The notes beneath the pieces were generated by a model. That model saw only the letters and a list, made by a program, of their open reading frames with translations, was not told the origin of the DNA and ran no database searches. A program made the translations under genes and the position numbers. Source: Flagellimonas lutimaris (lineage in GTDB: Bacteria > Bacteroidota > Bacteroidia > Flavobacteriales > Flavobacteriaceae). From it: a stretch of 64,000 bases of DNA. The stretch covers positions 372,001 to 436,000 of the forward strand of contig NZ_QXFH01000072.1 in NCBI RefSeq assembly GCF_003581615.1, in the 5' to 3' direction. Of the stretch, positions 35,256-44,429 are shown piece by piece; within the stretch, counting starts at the first letter, position 1, and the number at the start of each line of letters is the position of its first letter.

Positions 35256-36644
35256 ATGACACTGATCAAATCAATTTCGGGAATACGAGGTACCATAGGG
35301 GGCAATACTAACGATAACCTAACACCAGTAGATGCTGTTAAATTTGCAGCAGCATATGGCAGTTGGTTAAAAACGTATTCCAAAAAGGAGAAGTTGAAAG
35401 TTGTCATTGGTAGGGATGCACGTTTGTCGGGTGAGATGATCCAAAACTTGGTGGTTTCTACCTTGGTAGGACTTGGAATTGATGTCATCGATCTTGGATT
35501 GTCGACCACGCCGACGGTAGAGATTGCAGTTCCTTTGGAAAAAGCTGATGGAGGAATCATTTTAACGGCCAGCCATAATCCCAAGCAATGGAACGCCCTT
35601 AAATTGTTGAATGAAAAGGGGGAGTTTTTGGATGCGGAGCAAGGCGCAAAGATTTTGGCCTTGGCCGAAAAAGAGGATTTTGAATTTGCGGAGGTCGATG
35701 ATTTGGGTGAAATCATTAAAAATGATTCATATATCGATATCCATATAGATGAAGTGTTGGAATTATCCTTGGTGGATGCCGATACCATTAAAAAAGCAGG
35801 TTTTAAAGTGGTGGTTGATGGTGTAAACTCCACAGGAGGTATTGCGATTCCCAAATTGCTTGAAGAATTGGGGGTGGAAGTGGTAAAGCTATATTGCGAC
35901 CCAACTGGACACTTTCCGCATAACCCTGAACCATTGAAGGAACATTTAGGGGACATCAGTAAAAAAGTAGTGGAAGAAAAAGCGGACTTTGGAATTGTTG
36001 TGGACCCCGACGTAGACCGATTGGCGTTCATAAGCAACGACGGTGAAATGTTTGGTGAGGAATACACCTTGGTCGCCTGCGCCGATTATGTATTGTCAAA
36101 AACAAAAGGAAATACGGTTTCCAACCTGTCATCTTCAAGAGCCTTGCGCGATGTTACGGAAAAACATGGTGGCACTTACGAGGCGGCCGCTGTTGGCGAA
36201 GTGAACGTGGTGACCAAAATGAAAGCCAACACTGCCATCATTGGTGGTGAAGGGAATGGTGGAATTATTTATCCAGAAAGTCATTATGGGCGTGATGCCC
36301 TGGTAGGAACGGCCTTGTTTTTGATGTTGATGGCCGAGAAAGGCGGAACTGTGGCCGAACTGCGTGCCAGTTACCCGAGCTACTTTATGAGCAAAAAGAA
36401 AATACAATTAACTCCAGAGCTGGATGTGGATGCATTATTGGATGCCATGCACAACAAATACAAAGAGGAGCAGGTATCAACAATTGATGGGGTAAAAATT
36501 GATTTTCCTGAAAACTGGGTGCACCTGAGAAAATCCAATACGGAACCCATTATTCGTATTTATACCGAAGCTAAATCTCAACAAGAGGCAGATGGTTTGG
36601 CCGACCGTATTATTGACGAAATCAAAGAGGTAGCGGGACTTTAA
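35256..36644 (+). CDS. glmM: Phosphoglucosamine mutase
   Basis: A 462-residue alpha-D-phosphohexomutase, taken as GlmM (glucosamine-6-P to glucosamine-1-P, toward UDP-GlcNAc for wall and lipid A). Seen are SISGIRGTIGG, the phosphoserine loop TASHNP with Ser106, the metal loop DPDVDRLAF, the sugar loop GGEGNGG and the phosphate-binding RKSNTEPIIRIY. The sugar loop differs from GEMSGH of E. coli GlmM, so phosphomannomutase or phosphoglucomutase activity cannot be excluded, although in Bacteroidota this clade is generally annotated GlmM. Its stop overlaps the end of the convergent acyltransferase gene by 4 bp. Confidence 0.88.
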   Translation: MTLIKSISGIRGTIGGNTNDNLTPVDAVKFAAAYGSWLKTYSKKEKLKVVIGRDARLSGEMIQNLVVSTLVGLGIDVIDLGLSTTPTVEIAVPLEKADGGIILTASHNPKQWNALKLLNEKGEFLDAEQGAKILALAEKEDFEFAEVDDLGEIIKNDSYIDIHIDEVLELSLVDADTIKKAGFKVVVDGVNSTGGIAIPKLLEELGVEVVKLYCDPTGHFPHNPEPLKEHLGDISKKVVEEKADFGIVVDPDVDRLAFISNDGEMFGEEYTLVACADYVLSKTKGNTVSNLSSSRALRDVTEKHGGTYEAAAVGEVNVVTKMKANTAIIGGEGNGGIIYPESHYGRDALVGTALFLMLMAEKGGTVAELRASYPSYFMSKKKIQLTPELDVDALLDAMHNKYKEEQVSTIDGVKIDFPENWVHLRKSNTEPIIRIYTEAKSQQEADGLADRIIDEIKEVAGL

Positions 36645-37558
36645 GAGTTACCTGCTTTTGCAGGCTCTTTTTGAAACTCTTTTGGAGCTTTGCCCATATG
36701 TTTCCAGCGTTTGTGTGTCCAGAAATAATATTCAGGAGCCTCCCGAATGGCTTTTTCTGTTTCACGCATAAAAGCTTCAGAAATCTTATAATTTTCTACC
36801 TCGTTGGGATTTTCAGCCAATATTTTAAAAGAAGCCTCGTAAAATCCACGTCCTACTTTATTAACTTTCAAATAAACAGGAATCATATCATGGCTTTTGC
36901 AAAGTTCTTCTGCACCAACGTGTATTGGCACCAGAACATCCATAAAATTGGCCCAATGACGGGCTCGTTGCAACATGGGGGATTGATCGCTAATAATCCC
37001 CACCGTAATTAATTCGTCCCTTTCTTTGGCATCTGCGATAATTTTTCGGCTCTCAAAGGTTTTAATGAGTGTGGTGCCATATTTGCTGCGTATATCACGA
37101 ACTAATTTGTCAAAGTATTTGTTCTGAATGGGCTGATAAATGGCATATGCTTTTGATTTTACCATGGAGTTTAATGAAAAAACCCACTCCCAACTTGCAT
37201 AATGAGGCATTATTATCATGATATTTTTGCCTTCATTTTCCAATTTTTGAAAAACTTCAACATTCGTAAAAACGTATCTTTTTTTCATTTGTTTATTGGT
37301 GATTCCCAATGTTTTTGCCATTTCCAAAAACATATCGCATAAATGGTGATAAAACTTTTTCTCAATCAATAAACGTTCACTTTCCGATTTTTCGGGAAAA
37401 ACAAGCGCCAAGTTGTTGCGTACTACTTTTTTACGGTAGCCAATTATTTTATAAAGGAGTACATAGACACCATCAGAAATAAAATATATGACTTTAAAGG
37501 GAAGTCTGGAAATCAACCAGAGCAATGGATAAACAAGGATATAAACTACAAGCTGCAT
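36641..37558 (-). CDS. LpxL/HtrB-like lysophospholipid acyltransferase
   Basis: A 305-residue inner-membrane acyltransferase, probably adding a secondary acyl chain to lipid A. It has an N-terminal hydrophobic anchor (VVYILVYPLLWLISRL), RNNLALVFPEKSESE, the catalytic HX4E (His119 and Glu124 in MPHYASWEW), and later ISDQSPM, which corresponds to the family substrate site, followed by YYFWTHKRWKH. Length fits LpxL/LpxM-type enzymes. It is divergent from the rhomboid gene, and the shared promoter region is an exact palindrome. Confidence 0.9.
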   Translation of the reverse strand: MQLVVYILVYPLLWLISRLPFKVIYFISDGVYVLLYKIIGYRKKVVRNNLALVFPEKSESERLLIEKKFYHHLCDMFLEMAKTLGITNKQMKKRYVFTNVEVFQKLENEGKNIMIIMPHYASWEWVFSLNSMVKSKAYAIYQPIQNKYFDKLVRDIRSKYGTTLIKTFESRKIIADAKERDELITVGIISDQSPMLQRARHWANFMDVLVPIHVGAEELCKSHDMIPVYLKVNKVGRGFYEASFKILAENPNEVENYKISEAFMRETEKAIREAPEYYFWTHKRWKHMGKAPKEFQKEPAKAGNS

Positions 37559-37574
37559 AGACTATTCTTGTGTG

Positions 37575-37592
37575 CAAATATAGCTATATTTG
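37575..37592. promoter_or_regulatory. Perfect 18-bp palindrome made of two back-to-back -7 boxes
   Basis: CAAATATAGCTATATTTG reads the same on both strands and places TATATTTG on the plus strand (37585-37592, toward the rhomboid gene) and on the minus strand (37582-37575, toward the acyltransferase gene). TTG occurs symmetrically 14 bp upstream of each box (37568-37570 plus; CAA at 37597-37599 for minus). Confidence 0.65.
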
Positions 37593-37611
37593 AACCCAAA
37601 CCTTTATTTAC

Positions 37612-38262
37612 ATGCTCAATTTACATATCGCTACTATTGCTATAATGGCCGCCAATGTTTTGGTCTCTCTACGTGGGTTTAATAACACGGCTTTTTTTGA
37701 TAGGTACAAGTTTAGTATCAATGCCATACAGGCTGGTCAGAAGGAAAGAATGGCGACTTCTGGCTTTTTGCACGTGGATATTTCCCATTTGTTCCTTAAC
37801 ATGTTCACGCTCTATTTTTTTGCTCCTGTAGTGATTGGTTGGTTCGGTTCCATAAAGTTTTTGATAATTTACTTCGTCAGCCTGATTGCGGGTAGTCTGT
37901 TGGCCCTGTTTTTCCATAAAAACGAGCCTTTTTACAGTGCAGTTGGTGCAAGTGGGGCAGTTATGGGAGTTCTTTATGCTGCAATTTTACTAAATCCAGA
38001 TATGCAATTGGGAATAATGTTTATTCCCATACCGTTGCCAGCTTATGTTTTGGGTATTGCTTATCTGTTGTATTCCATTTGGGGAATGAAGAGCAGAATG
38101 GGCAATATTGGACATACCGCTCACTTTGGTGGTGCCATAGGGGGTTATGCAACCACCTTGCTTTTTAAACCAGAACTTTTTGTAACGGATACTTTAATCG
38201 TGGTATTGCTGGCCATACCAATCATTATTCTCTTTGTATTGGATAAGATGGGGAAGATTTAA
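37612..38262 (+). CDS. Rhomboid family intramembrane serine protease
   Basis: A 216-residue protein with six predicted membrane helices. The catalytic Ser is in VGASGAVMG (Ser114) and the His in HTAHFGGAIGGY (His171). FLHVDISHLFLNMFTLYFF carries the conserved HxxxN of loop 1/helix 2. Rhomboids cut membrane-spanning substrates; no substrate is indicated. Length matches the compact six-helix bacterial form. It is divergent from the acyltransferase gene. The 366 bp downstream hold no gene. Confidence 0.92.
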   Translation: MLNLHIATIAIMAANVLVSLRGFNNTAFFDRYKFSINAIQAGQKERMATSGFLHVDISHLFLNMFTLYFFAPVVIGWFGSIKFLIIYFVSLIAGSLLALFFHKNEPFYSAVGASGAVMGVLYAAILLNPDMQLGIMFIPIPLPAYVLGIAYLLYSIWGMKSRMGNIGHTAHFGGAIGGYATTLLFKPELFVTDTLIVVLLAIPIIILFVLDKMGKI

Positions 38263-38575
38263 GGGGTGTTGGACTGTTTGATTTTTGGATTGATGGATTA
38301 TTCGGGTTAAAGGTGATGGGTAATAGTTTAAAATTGTCCATTTATAATTATTGAGACTTGAACTTGAAACCTGTTCATGCTCTTTCCTCAAAATGATTCT
38401 TTTTGGAACTTGACCCCAGTCGAAGGACGCTTTTTGATATTGGATTTCTGTTTATGAGTGAAGGGTTAATGGACAGAAAATAGAATAGGAGGACAAGAGC
38501 AGCTAATTAAGACTGCCTTCGGAATAATTTATGGGAGTATTCGTTTACTGCGTACTGCCGACTTTTAACTCCAAC
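38263..38575. other. Gene-free stretch after the rhomboid gene
   Basis: No open frame of convincing composition on either strand. It contains short remnants such as CCAGTCGAAGGACGC at about 38415, a fragment common in the repeat families of this window, and is otherwise unstructured. It ends in the terminator at 38576. Confidence 0.5.
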
Positions 38576-38608
38576 AAAAAAGGCCTCGAAATTATCAAGG
38601 CCTTTTTT
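38576..38608. terminator. Bidirectional intrinsic terminator
   Basis: AAAAAAGGCCT (38576-38586) pairs with AGGCCTTTTTT (38598-38608) around an 11-base loop, with T and A runs on either side. It follows the minus-strand TlpA gene and can also stop transcription from the rhomboid side. Confidence 0.9.
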
Positions 38609-38628
38609 TATATTGTTTTGTTCCTGTT

Positions 38629-39750
38629 TTAACTTTTACCAAGAATTTCAGCTACTTTTTGTTCCAAAGCAGGACCTCTTAAGTCTCTTGCTACGATAAC
38701 ACCTTTTTCATCCAACAAAAATGCTGCTGGAATTGCGTTGATGTTATATAAACGGGCAATAGGATCTTGGAATCGTTGCAAATTGGAGATATGATTCCAT
38801 TCCAACCCGTCCGATTCAATAGCGTTGGTCCAATGTTCTGCTTTATTGTCCAACGAAACTCCCAATACATCAAAACCTTTTTCGTGATACTTTTTATAGA
38901 CCGATACAATATTGGGATTTTCCGCACGACAAGGTCTGCACCATGCTGCCCAGAAATCGACCAAAGTTAGTTTGGCGTTGCTTGTAACATCGCTAAGAGC
39001 AAGTACATCACCTGTAGGGGTTGGGGCGGAAAAATTAGGTGCTACTGCACCAACTTCAGTAGATTTTAAATTTTCAAGTTGCTCTGCAATTTTCTTTCCG
39101 GGTTCTGTAGCTTTCATTTCTGGAGTTAAGCCTTCGAACATGGATTTGATTTCATCAGCAGGAGCTGCTTTGGTTGCCAATAGGTTCCCAATAATCAAAA
39201 CAGAGACATAAGCGTTTGGGTGCTCCTTGGCATAGGTCATATTAAAGTTCTTTGCATCTTCCTGAAACTCAATAAACTCTTCGCGCAGAGCGGTAACGGT
39301 AGCCGTATCTCTCTGTTGTGCAGCCATACGCATATCGTCTTGCATAGACCTTGCACGTTGTGATAGTTTACGTGATTCTGTCAAAAAGCCCATAAACATA
39401 TCATTCTGTTCAGTTCCCTGAATCTTGGCCTGGTCAATACTATCTTTTTGGAACTCAATTTCAATACTTCCATTCTCCACAATAACTGGGACATTGCCAC
39501 GAGCTTTGTCCACAAAAATGTAGTGCATTTTTGGTTCGACTTGGTTTCCGCTAAATGTAAATAGGCCATTCTCAACGGTTGCCGTATCAATGTCTATTAA
39601 TTGGTTAATGGAGTCTGTAGTTTTTAAAAATATCTGGGTGCCATTTTCAGGCTCACCATTTATGGTACCAGTTAAAGTGTATCCTTTAGGGTCGGAATTA
39701 CAAGATGTCAAAAACAAAACACCTAAGGATAACGCAAATAATTTTTTCAT
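38629..39750 (-). CDS. TlpA-family thiol-disulfide lipoprotein with DUF4369
   Basis: A 373-residue lipoprotein (lipobox LTSC, Cys17). Residues ~25-130 form a DUF4369 beta domain (YTLTGTINGEPENGTQIFLK), then a helical spacer and a C-terminal thioredoxin fold with active site WCRPC in DFWAAWCRPCRAENP and the cis-Pro loop INAIPAAFLLDEKG. The CRPC pair suggests a reductant or isomerase in the periplasm. The architecture is typical of Bacteroidota. It has its own terminator, and the preceding minus gene also ends in a strong hairpin. Confidence 0.9.
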   Translation of the reverse strand: MKKLFALSLGVLFLTSCNSDPKGYTLTGTINGEPENGTQIFLKTTDSINQLIDIDTATVENGLFTFSGNQVEPKMHYIFVDKARGNVPVIVENGSIEIEFQKDSIDQAKIQGTEQNDMFMGFLTESRKLSQRARSMQDDMRMAAQQRDTATVTALREEFIEFQEDAKNFNMTYAKEHPNAYVSVLIIGNLLATKAAPADEIKSMFEGLTPEMKATEPGKKIAEQLENLKSTEVGAVAPNFSAPTPTGDVLALSDVTSNAKLTLVDFWAAWCRPCRAENPNIVSVYKKYHEKGFDVLGVSLDNKAEHWTNAIESDGLEWNHISNLQRFQDPIARLYNINAIPAAFLLDEKGVIVARDLRGPALEQKVAEILGKS

Positions 39751-39796
39751 TTCAAAATATTTAGAGTGCTAAGGTATTCAATACTTATGGCATAAA

Positions 39797-39830
39797 AAAA
39801 CCCCTGACTCTATATGAGTCAAGGGTTAAC
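39797..39830 (-). terminator. Intrinsic terminator after the small barrel-like gene
   Basis: Arms AACCCCTGACTC (39799-39810) and GAGTCAAGGGTT (39816-39827), 12 bp with one mismatch. On the minus strand a run of T (39800-39794) follows, so it terminates the gene at 39848-40345. Confidence 0.85.
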
Positions 39831-39847
39831 TTTTTATTTAGAACTGA

Positions 39848-40345
39848 TTAGAACTGGTATCGGATACCCAGGGCAATATCAAAATCAAAATCATTATCAA
39901 AGCCGTCGTAACCAATCAGGCCAATTTCGGGCCTAAAGTCCAATGATAGCAATAATGGAATATCAAAGTCATACTCTATACCAATATCACCAGCTGCGAA
40001 CACAAACAATCCGTCATTGTCATTATCAAAATTCGGATTAGGCTCAAAATCTACACTTCCTAATCCACCACCAACACCGTAATACCAATTAAAATTGCCA
40101 TCCAATTGATGTACCCATTGGTATATTCCTGTTAATTTAAAGGCGTCAAAATCCCTACTGTCCCGCCATCCTAGGTCAAACTCGGCTCGGTGATACTGTC
40201 CAATGGATTTTTGGTAAGAAATCTCAGCTCCAAAGCCGTCGCTGTCTCCCAATCTAAGCCCCAAGGCATGCTCTGATATGTTTTGTGCACTTAGGCTAGC
40301 TGTTGCAAACAAAATAAATACTGAAAATAATGTGGTAATCTTCAT
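39848..40345 (-). CDS. Small outer-membrane beta-barrel-like protein
   Basis: A 165-residue exported protein (signal MKITTLFSVFILFATASLSAQ). The mature part is built of alternating short strands (HALGLRLGDSDGFGAEISYQ, RAEFDLGWRD, FNWYYGVGGGLGS, AAGDIGIEYDF, LLLSLDFRPEIGL) and ends in aromatic GIRYQF, the usual barrel assembly signal. An eight-stranded barrel is likely. Function unknown. The loops are unusually Asp-rich (FDNDNDG, DGFDNDFDFD). Confidence 0.72.
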   Translation of the reverse strand: MKITTLFSVFILFATASLSAQNISEHALGLRLGDSDGFGAEISYQKSIGQYHRAEFDLGWRDSRDFDAFKLTGIYQWVHQLDGNFNWYYGVGGGLGSVDFEPNPNFDNDNDGLFVFAAGDIGIEYDFDIPLLLSLDFRPEIGLIGYDGFDNDFDFDIALGIRYQF

Positions 40346-40433
40346 GAGGTTCTCGTTAAGTTAAAAATTAGAGATAGTTTTGTGTTAGATTTACGTTTGA
40401 AAAACAATTTTAGTTCCCAAAAAGTATTCCAAA

Positions 40434-43349
40434 TTGGATAAAAATTTGTTAAAAAACCTTTCAGATGCATTGAAAGGGGAGTTGTTGTTCGATGAATTGA
40501 GCAAAGCAATCTATGCTACAGATGCTTCTGTATATAGAAAGCTACCGACAGCGGTGGCCTACCCTAAAAATGTTGATGATTTAAAAAAATTGGTCGCATT
40601 TGCCAACGCAAACAAAGTTGGACTTATTCCTCGAACAGCAGGCACTTCGTTGGCTGGTCAATGTGTGGGAGAAGGTATTGTAGTGGATGTTAGCCGACAT
40701 TTTACCAAAATTGTTAGTTTGGACAAGGACAAGAAGCAAGTTACTGTGCAGCCAGGCGTGGTTCGTGATGAGCTTAACCAATACTTAAAACCCTTTGGTC
40801 TTTTCTTTGGTCCGAATACATCCACATCCAACCGTTGTATGATAGGTGGTATGGTGGGGAACAATTCATCGGGAACTACTTCCATTCAGTATGGTGTTAC
40901 TAGGGATAAAGTTTTGGCGATGCAGTGCATTTTATCTGATGGAAGTGATGCTTTCTTTTCCAATGTTTCTAAAAAGGAATTCGAAGAAAAGAAGAATGGT
41001 GACTCATTGGAAGCCAAAATTTATAACAAGTTATTTGAGGAGCTTTCCAATCCTGAAATCAAGAACAATATCAAAGCAGAGTTCCCAAAACCCAGTATCC
41101 ACAGACGAAACACAGGGTATGCTGTAGATGAATTACTTAAAAACAACATTTTTGGAGAAGAAAAAGCTGAATTTAATCTCTGTAAGCTATTATCTGGAAG
41201 TGAGGGTACGTTGGCATTCACTACCGAGGTAACGCTGCAACTAGATGATTTACCGCCCCCACATGCCGCGATGGTGGCCACCCATTATAAAACTTTGGAA
41301 GATTGCTTAAGCGACGTGGCTCCTGTAATGCAGCACAATCTGCATCTGTGCGAGATGATGGATAAGGTGATTTTGGACTGCACCAAGAACAACAGGGTAC
41401 AATTGGCGAACCGTTTTTTTGTGGAAGGAGACCCTGCAGGCATTTTAATGTTGGAAGTAAAAGCAGATTCTAAAGAAGATTTGGACAAACAACTGGACAA
41501 ACTTTTAAAAACCATTGAAAAGTCAGGGTTGAGTTATGCCAGTCCTGTTTTGTACGGTAACGATATCAACAAGGCCATTGAACTGCGTAAGGCAGGGCTA
41601 GGTCTATTGGGAAATATGGTGGGCGACAGAAAAGCGGTGGCCTGTATTGAAGACACTGCTGTTGCCTTGGAAGACCTCAAGAATTTTATTGGGGAGTTTT
41701 CCCAGATTATGAAAGGGTACGATCAAGATGCCGTGTACTATGCCCATGCGGGAGCGGGTGAATTGCATTTACGACCTATTCTCAATTTAAAAAAGTCAGA
41801 GGATGTTGTACTGTTCCGGAGTATCACTACCGATGTGGCAAAACTCACTAAAAAATATCATGGAAGTTTTAGTGGTGAGCATGGTGACGGTATTGTGCGT
41901 GCTGAGTTTATTCCGTTAATGATCGGCGAAACCAATTATGAGCTTCTGAAACGGGTAAAAGCCCTCTTTGACCCCAATTTGGTGTTCAATCCTGGTAAAA
42001 TTGTAGACGCTTACCCGATGGATAAATCACTGCGTTACGAAATCGACCGCAAAGAACCAGAGGTCACAACGCTGATGGATTTCTCGGATAGCGAGGGGAT
42101 TTTAAAAGCGGCCGAAAAATGTAACGGTAGTGGGGATTGCAGAAAGAGCCACCACATGAACGGGGGGATGTGTCCCAGCTATCAAGCTACAAAAGATGAA
42201 AAGGACACTACACGTGGTAGAGCAAATGCATTACGCGAGTTTTTGACCAAGTCTGAAAAAACCAATAGGTTCGACCATGAAGAACTCAAGAATGCTTTCG
42301 ATTTATGTTTGAGTTGTAAGGCTTGTGCCAGTGAATGTCCAAGTAATGTGGATATTGCAGCATTAAAAGCTGAGTTTCTTTATAATTATCAAGAAGCGAA
42401 CGGATATTCGTTGCGAAGCAAACTATTTGCCTACAATACCCAATTGAACGCTTTGGGAAGCAAAGTCGCCGGTATCACCAATTGGATGTACGAATCCAAA
42501 ACCCTAGGTGATATGCTAAAAAAGGCGGTTGGCGTGGCACCGGAACGGAATTTGCCCAAAGTAGGCCGGTTCAATTTCAAAAACCATTTAAAGAAATACC
42601 GTGTTAAGCGAACTGACCGCTCTAAAAAACAGGTTGTCCTTTACTTGGATGAGTTTGTGAAGTATCTGGATATCCAAGTTGGAAAAGATGCTATTGAACT
42701 CCTCTGTAAACTGGGCTACGACGTGGAACTATTCTATGGGGAAAGCGGTAGAACGTACCTTTCCAAAGGGTTCTTGAAACAGGCCAAAAAGTTGGTTGCG
42801 AAGAATATGCAAAATTTGAAAGACATCTTGAATGAAGGAACTCCCATTGTTGGTTTGGAGCCTTCGGCAATTTTATCTTTTCGCGATGAATACCAACGTT
42901 TGCACAATGATAAGGATCAATTGCAGAAACTGGCATCCAATTCATTTTTAATTGAAGAGTTTTTGGCCGCCGAAATTGCCGAAGGCCATATTTCTTCCGA
43001 TAGTTTCACCGAAGACGAACGAACCGTTAAAATACACGGACATTGCCATCAAAAAGCGTTGAGCAACCAAAAAGTGACTTTCGATGTGCTGAATTTGCCA
43101 AAAAACTACAAAGTGACGATTATACCGTCAGGTTGTTGTGGTATGGCAGGTTCCTTTGGATATGAGGAAGAACACTACGAAACCAGTATGAAGGTAGGAG
43201 GGCTAAAGTTGTTCCCAGCGGTGGAGAAAAGCTCGGAAGACACCTTAATTGCAGCAAATGGAACAAGTTGTAGGCATCAAATTAAGGATGGGACAAAAAG
43301 GGAGGCGCAACACCCTGTTTCAATCTTGAGACAGGCCTTGGTTATCTAA
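40434..43349 (+). CDS. FAD-linked oxidase fused to an iron-sulfur/CCG module (GlcD-GlpC type)
   Basis: A 971-residue fusion of a D-lactate/glycolate-dehydrogenase-like FAD protein and an electron-transfer module. N-terminal PCMH FAD domain: IPRTAGTSLAGQCVGEGIVVDVSRH and GGMVGNNSSGTTSIQYG. The FAD-oxidase C domain includes YYAHAGAGELHLRPI and GEHGDGIVRAEF. Then come two 4Fe-4S motifs (CNGSGDCRKS...CPS; CLSCKACASECPSN) and CCG-like segments HGHCHQKAL and PSGCCGMAGSFG. It probably oxidises a 2-hydroxyacid and passes electrons to the quinone pool. The start is TTG at 40434; no in-frame ATG lies before it. Its last 30 bp overlap the convergent phosphoesterase gene. Confidence 0.9.
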   Translation: MDKNLLKNLSDALKGELLFDELSKAIYATDASVYRKLPTAVAYPKNVDDLKKLVAFANANKVGLIPRTAGTSLAGQCVGEGIVVDVSRHFTKIVSLDKDKKQVTVQPGVVRDELNQYLKPFGLFFGPNTSTSNRCMIGGMVGNNSSGTTSIQYGVTRDKVLAMQCILSDGSDAFFSNVSKKEFEEKKNGDSLEAKIYNKLFEELSNPEIKNNIKAEFPKPSIHRRNTGYAVDELLKNNIFGEEKAEFNLCKLLSGSEGTLAFTTEVTLQLDDLPPPHAAMVATHYKTLEDCLSDVAPVMQHNLHLCEMMDKVILDCTKNNRVQLANRFFVEGDPAGILMLEVKADSKEDLDKQLDKLLKTIEKSGLSYASPVLYGNDINKAIELRKAGLGLLGNMVGDRKAVACIEDTAVALEDLKNFIGEFSQIMKGYDQDAVYYAHAGAGELHLRPILNLKKSEDVVLFRSITTDVAKLTKKYHGSFSGEHGDGIVRAEFIPLMIGETNYELLKRVKALFDPNLVFNPGKIVDAYPMDKSLRYEIDRKEPEVTTLMDFSDSEGILKAAEKCNGSGDCRKSHHMNGGMCPSYQATKDEKDTTRGRANALREFLTKSEKTNRFDHEELKNAFDLCLSCKACASECPSNVDIAALKAEFLYNYQEANGYSLRSKLFAYNTQLNALGSKVAGITNWMYESKTLGDMLKKAVGVAPERNLPKVGRFNFKNHLKKYRVKRTDRSKKQVVLYLDEFVKYLDIQVGKDAIELLCKLGYDVELFYGESGRTYLSKGFLKQAKKLVAKNMQNLKDILNEGTPIVGLEPSAILSFRDEYQRLHNDKDQLQKLASNSFLIEEFLAAEIAEGHISSDSFTEDERTVKIHGHCHQKALSNQKVTFDVLNLPKNYKVTIIPSGCCGMAGSFGYEEEHYETSMKVGGLKLFPAVEKSSEDTLIAANGTSCRHQIKDGTKREAQHPVSILRQALVI

Positions 43350-44288
43350 AAAATCATTGTCCATATTTTCTTCGGTTTCGCTGAAATGTTTCTCAGTAAG
43401 GTCTTCTACAATTGCTTCTTTGTCGGTAATGGAAGCAATGAGATCGTTCATGTTCATTTCTTTTAAATCCTCATCCATAAAGAAAGGAGAGAGTTTATCA
43501 TGGTTATAATGGTAGATTTTCCAGCGCTTGAACGAATATTCCAATGCGGTCAGGTTTTCTACCCAATCTCCAGAGTTTAAGTACGTACAGCTGCCATATT
43601 TATTTTCATAAACCTCCTTTTTAGGTTGATGGATATGTCCACAAACCACATAATCATAATGATTTTCTATAGCGAGCTCCGCTGCCGTTTTTTCAAAATT
43701 ATTGATATACTTCACAGCGCCCTTTACGCTATTTTTTATACGTTTGGACAGCGAATATTTCTCTCGTCCCATCTTGGCCAAGCACCAATTCAGAAAACTG
43801 TTGATCAAAATCAAGAGGTCGTAACCGTACCCTCCCAATTTGGCCAACCATTTGGCATTTTGTATCGAAACATCGAAGACATCACCATGAAAAATCCATG
43901 CTTTTTTACCATCCAAATTCAGCACCAATTTGTCTACAACTTTAAAATTTCCCATTGAAGTATCACTGAACTTACGGAGCATTTCATCATGATTTCCAGT
44001 AATGTAGTAAACTTCAGTGCCTTTGGAAGCCATCCCGATGATTTTTCTCAAAACCTTTAAATGTGATGGCGGAAAATAACGTTTATTAAACTGCCAAATA
44101 TCAATGATATCCCCATTCAAAATGAGTTTTTTAGGCTGGATGCTGTTGAGGTAAGTAATGAGTTCATCGGCATGACAGCCATAGGTTCCCAAGTGAACAT
44201 CTGATATAACCGCCAATTCTATCTTCCTTTTTTTCAATTTAATAAGGTTTAGTACAAAATAAAACGGTAGGAATAAAATAGAAATCAA
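43320..44288 (-). CDS. UDP-2,3-diacylglucosamine diphosphatase-like metallophosphoesterase
   Basis: A 322-residue calcineurin-type phosphoesterase with an N-terminal hydrophobic segment (ISILFLPFYFVLNLI). Metal motifs: ISDVHLG, NGDIIDIW, TGNHDEML, and the late GHIHQPKK. The order and the length of the insert suit LpxH-like enzymes that cut UDP-diacylglucosamine in lipid A synthesis, though other UDP-sugar or phospholipid targets are possible. It overlaps the oxidoreductase gene tail-to-tail by 30 bp, so the last ten codons of each are antisense to one another. Confidence 0.82.
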   Translation of the reverse strand: MISILFLPFYFVLNLIKLKKRKIELAVISDVHLGTYGCHADELITYLNSIQPKKLILNGDIIDIWQFNKRYFPPSHLKVLRKIIGMASKGTEVYYITGNHDEMLRKFSDTSMGNFKVVDKLVLNLDGKKAWIFHGDVFDVSIQNAKWLAKLGGYGYDLLILINSFLNWCLAKMGREKYSLSKRIKNSVKGAVKYINNFEKTAAELAIENHYDYVVCGHIHQPKKEVYENKYGSCTYLNSGDWVENLTALEYSFKRWKIYHYNHDKLSPFFMDEDLKEMNMNDLIASITDKEAIVEDLTEKHFSETEENMDNDFLDNQGLSQD

Positions 44289-44377
44289 ATCGAAGTCATT
44301 AATTCATGAGGATATTGTTAAAAAATCATCACCTTGAAACTAAATATGTTACAATAACATTAAGCCAAAACACTGTT

Positions 44378-44407
44378 TTTGAATTAGATTTGTAACGTCT
44401 ACCTTTG
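44378..44407 (+). promoter_or_regulatory. Promoter of aroC
   Basis: TTTG (44378-44381), 18 bp, TACCTTTG (44400-44407): the same spacing as the S24 promoter and a full match to the consensus. The ATG follows at 44430. Confidence 0.65.
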
Positions 44408-44429
44408 GGGCAGCATAATTTTATACCGA

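Noticed and set aside
35192-36067. Long 291-aa open frame on the minus strand
   Set aside because: It is antisense to glmM, with Ser/Pro/Thr-rich low-complexity translation and no recognisable motif; it is a shadow of the glmM codon pattern.
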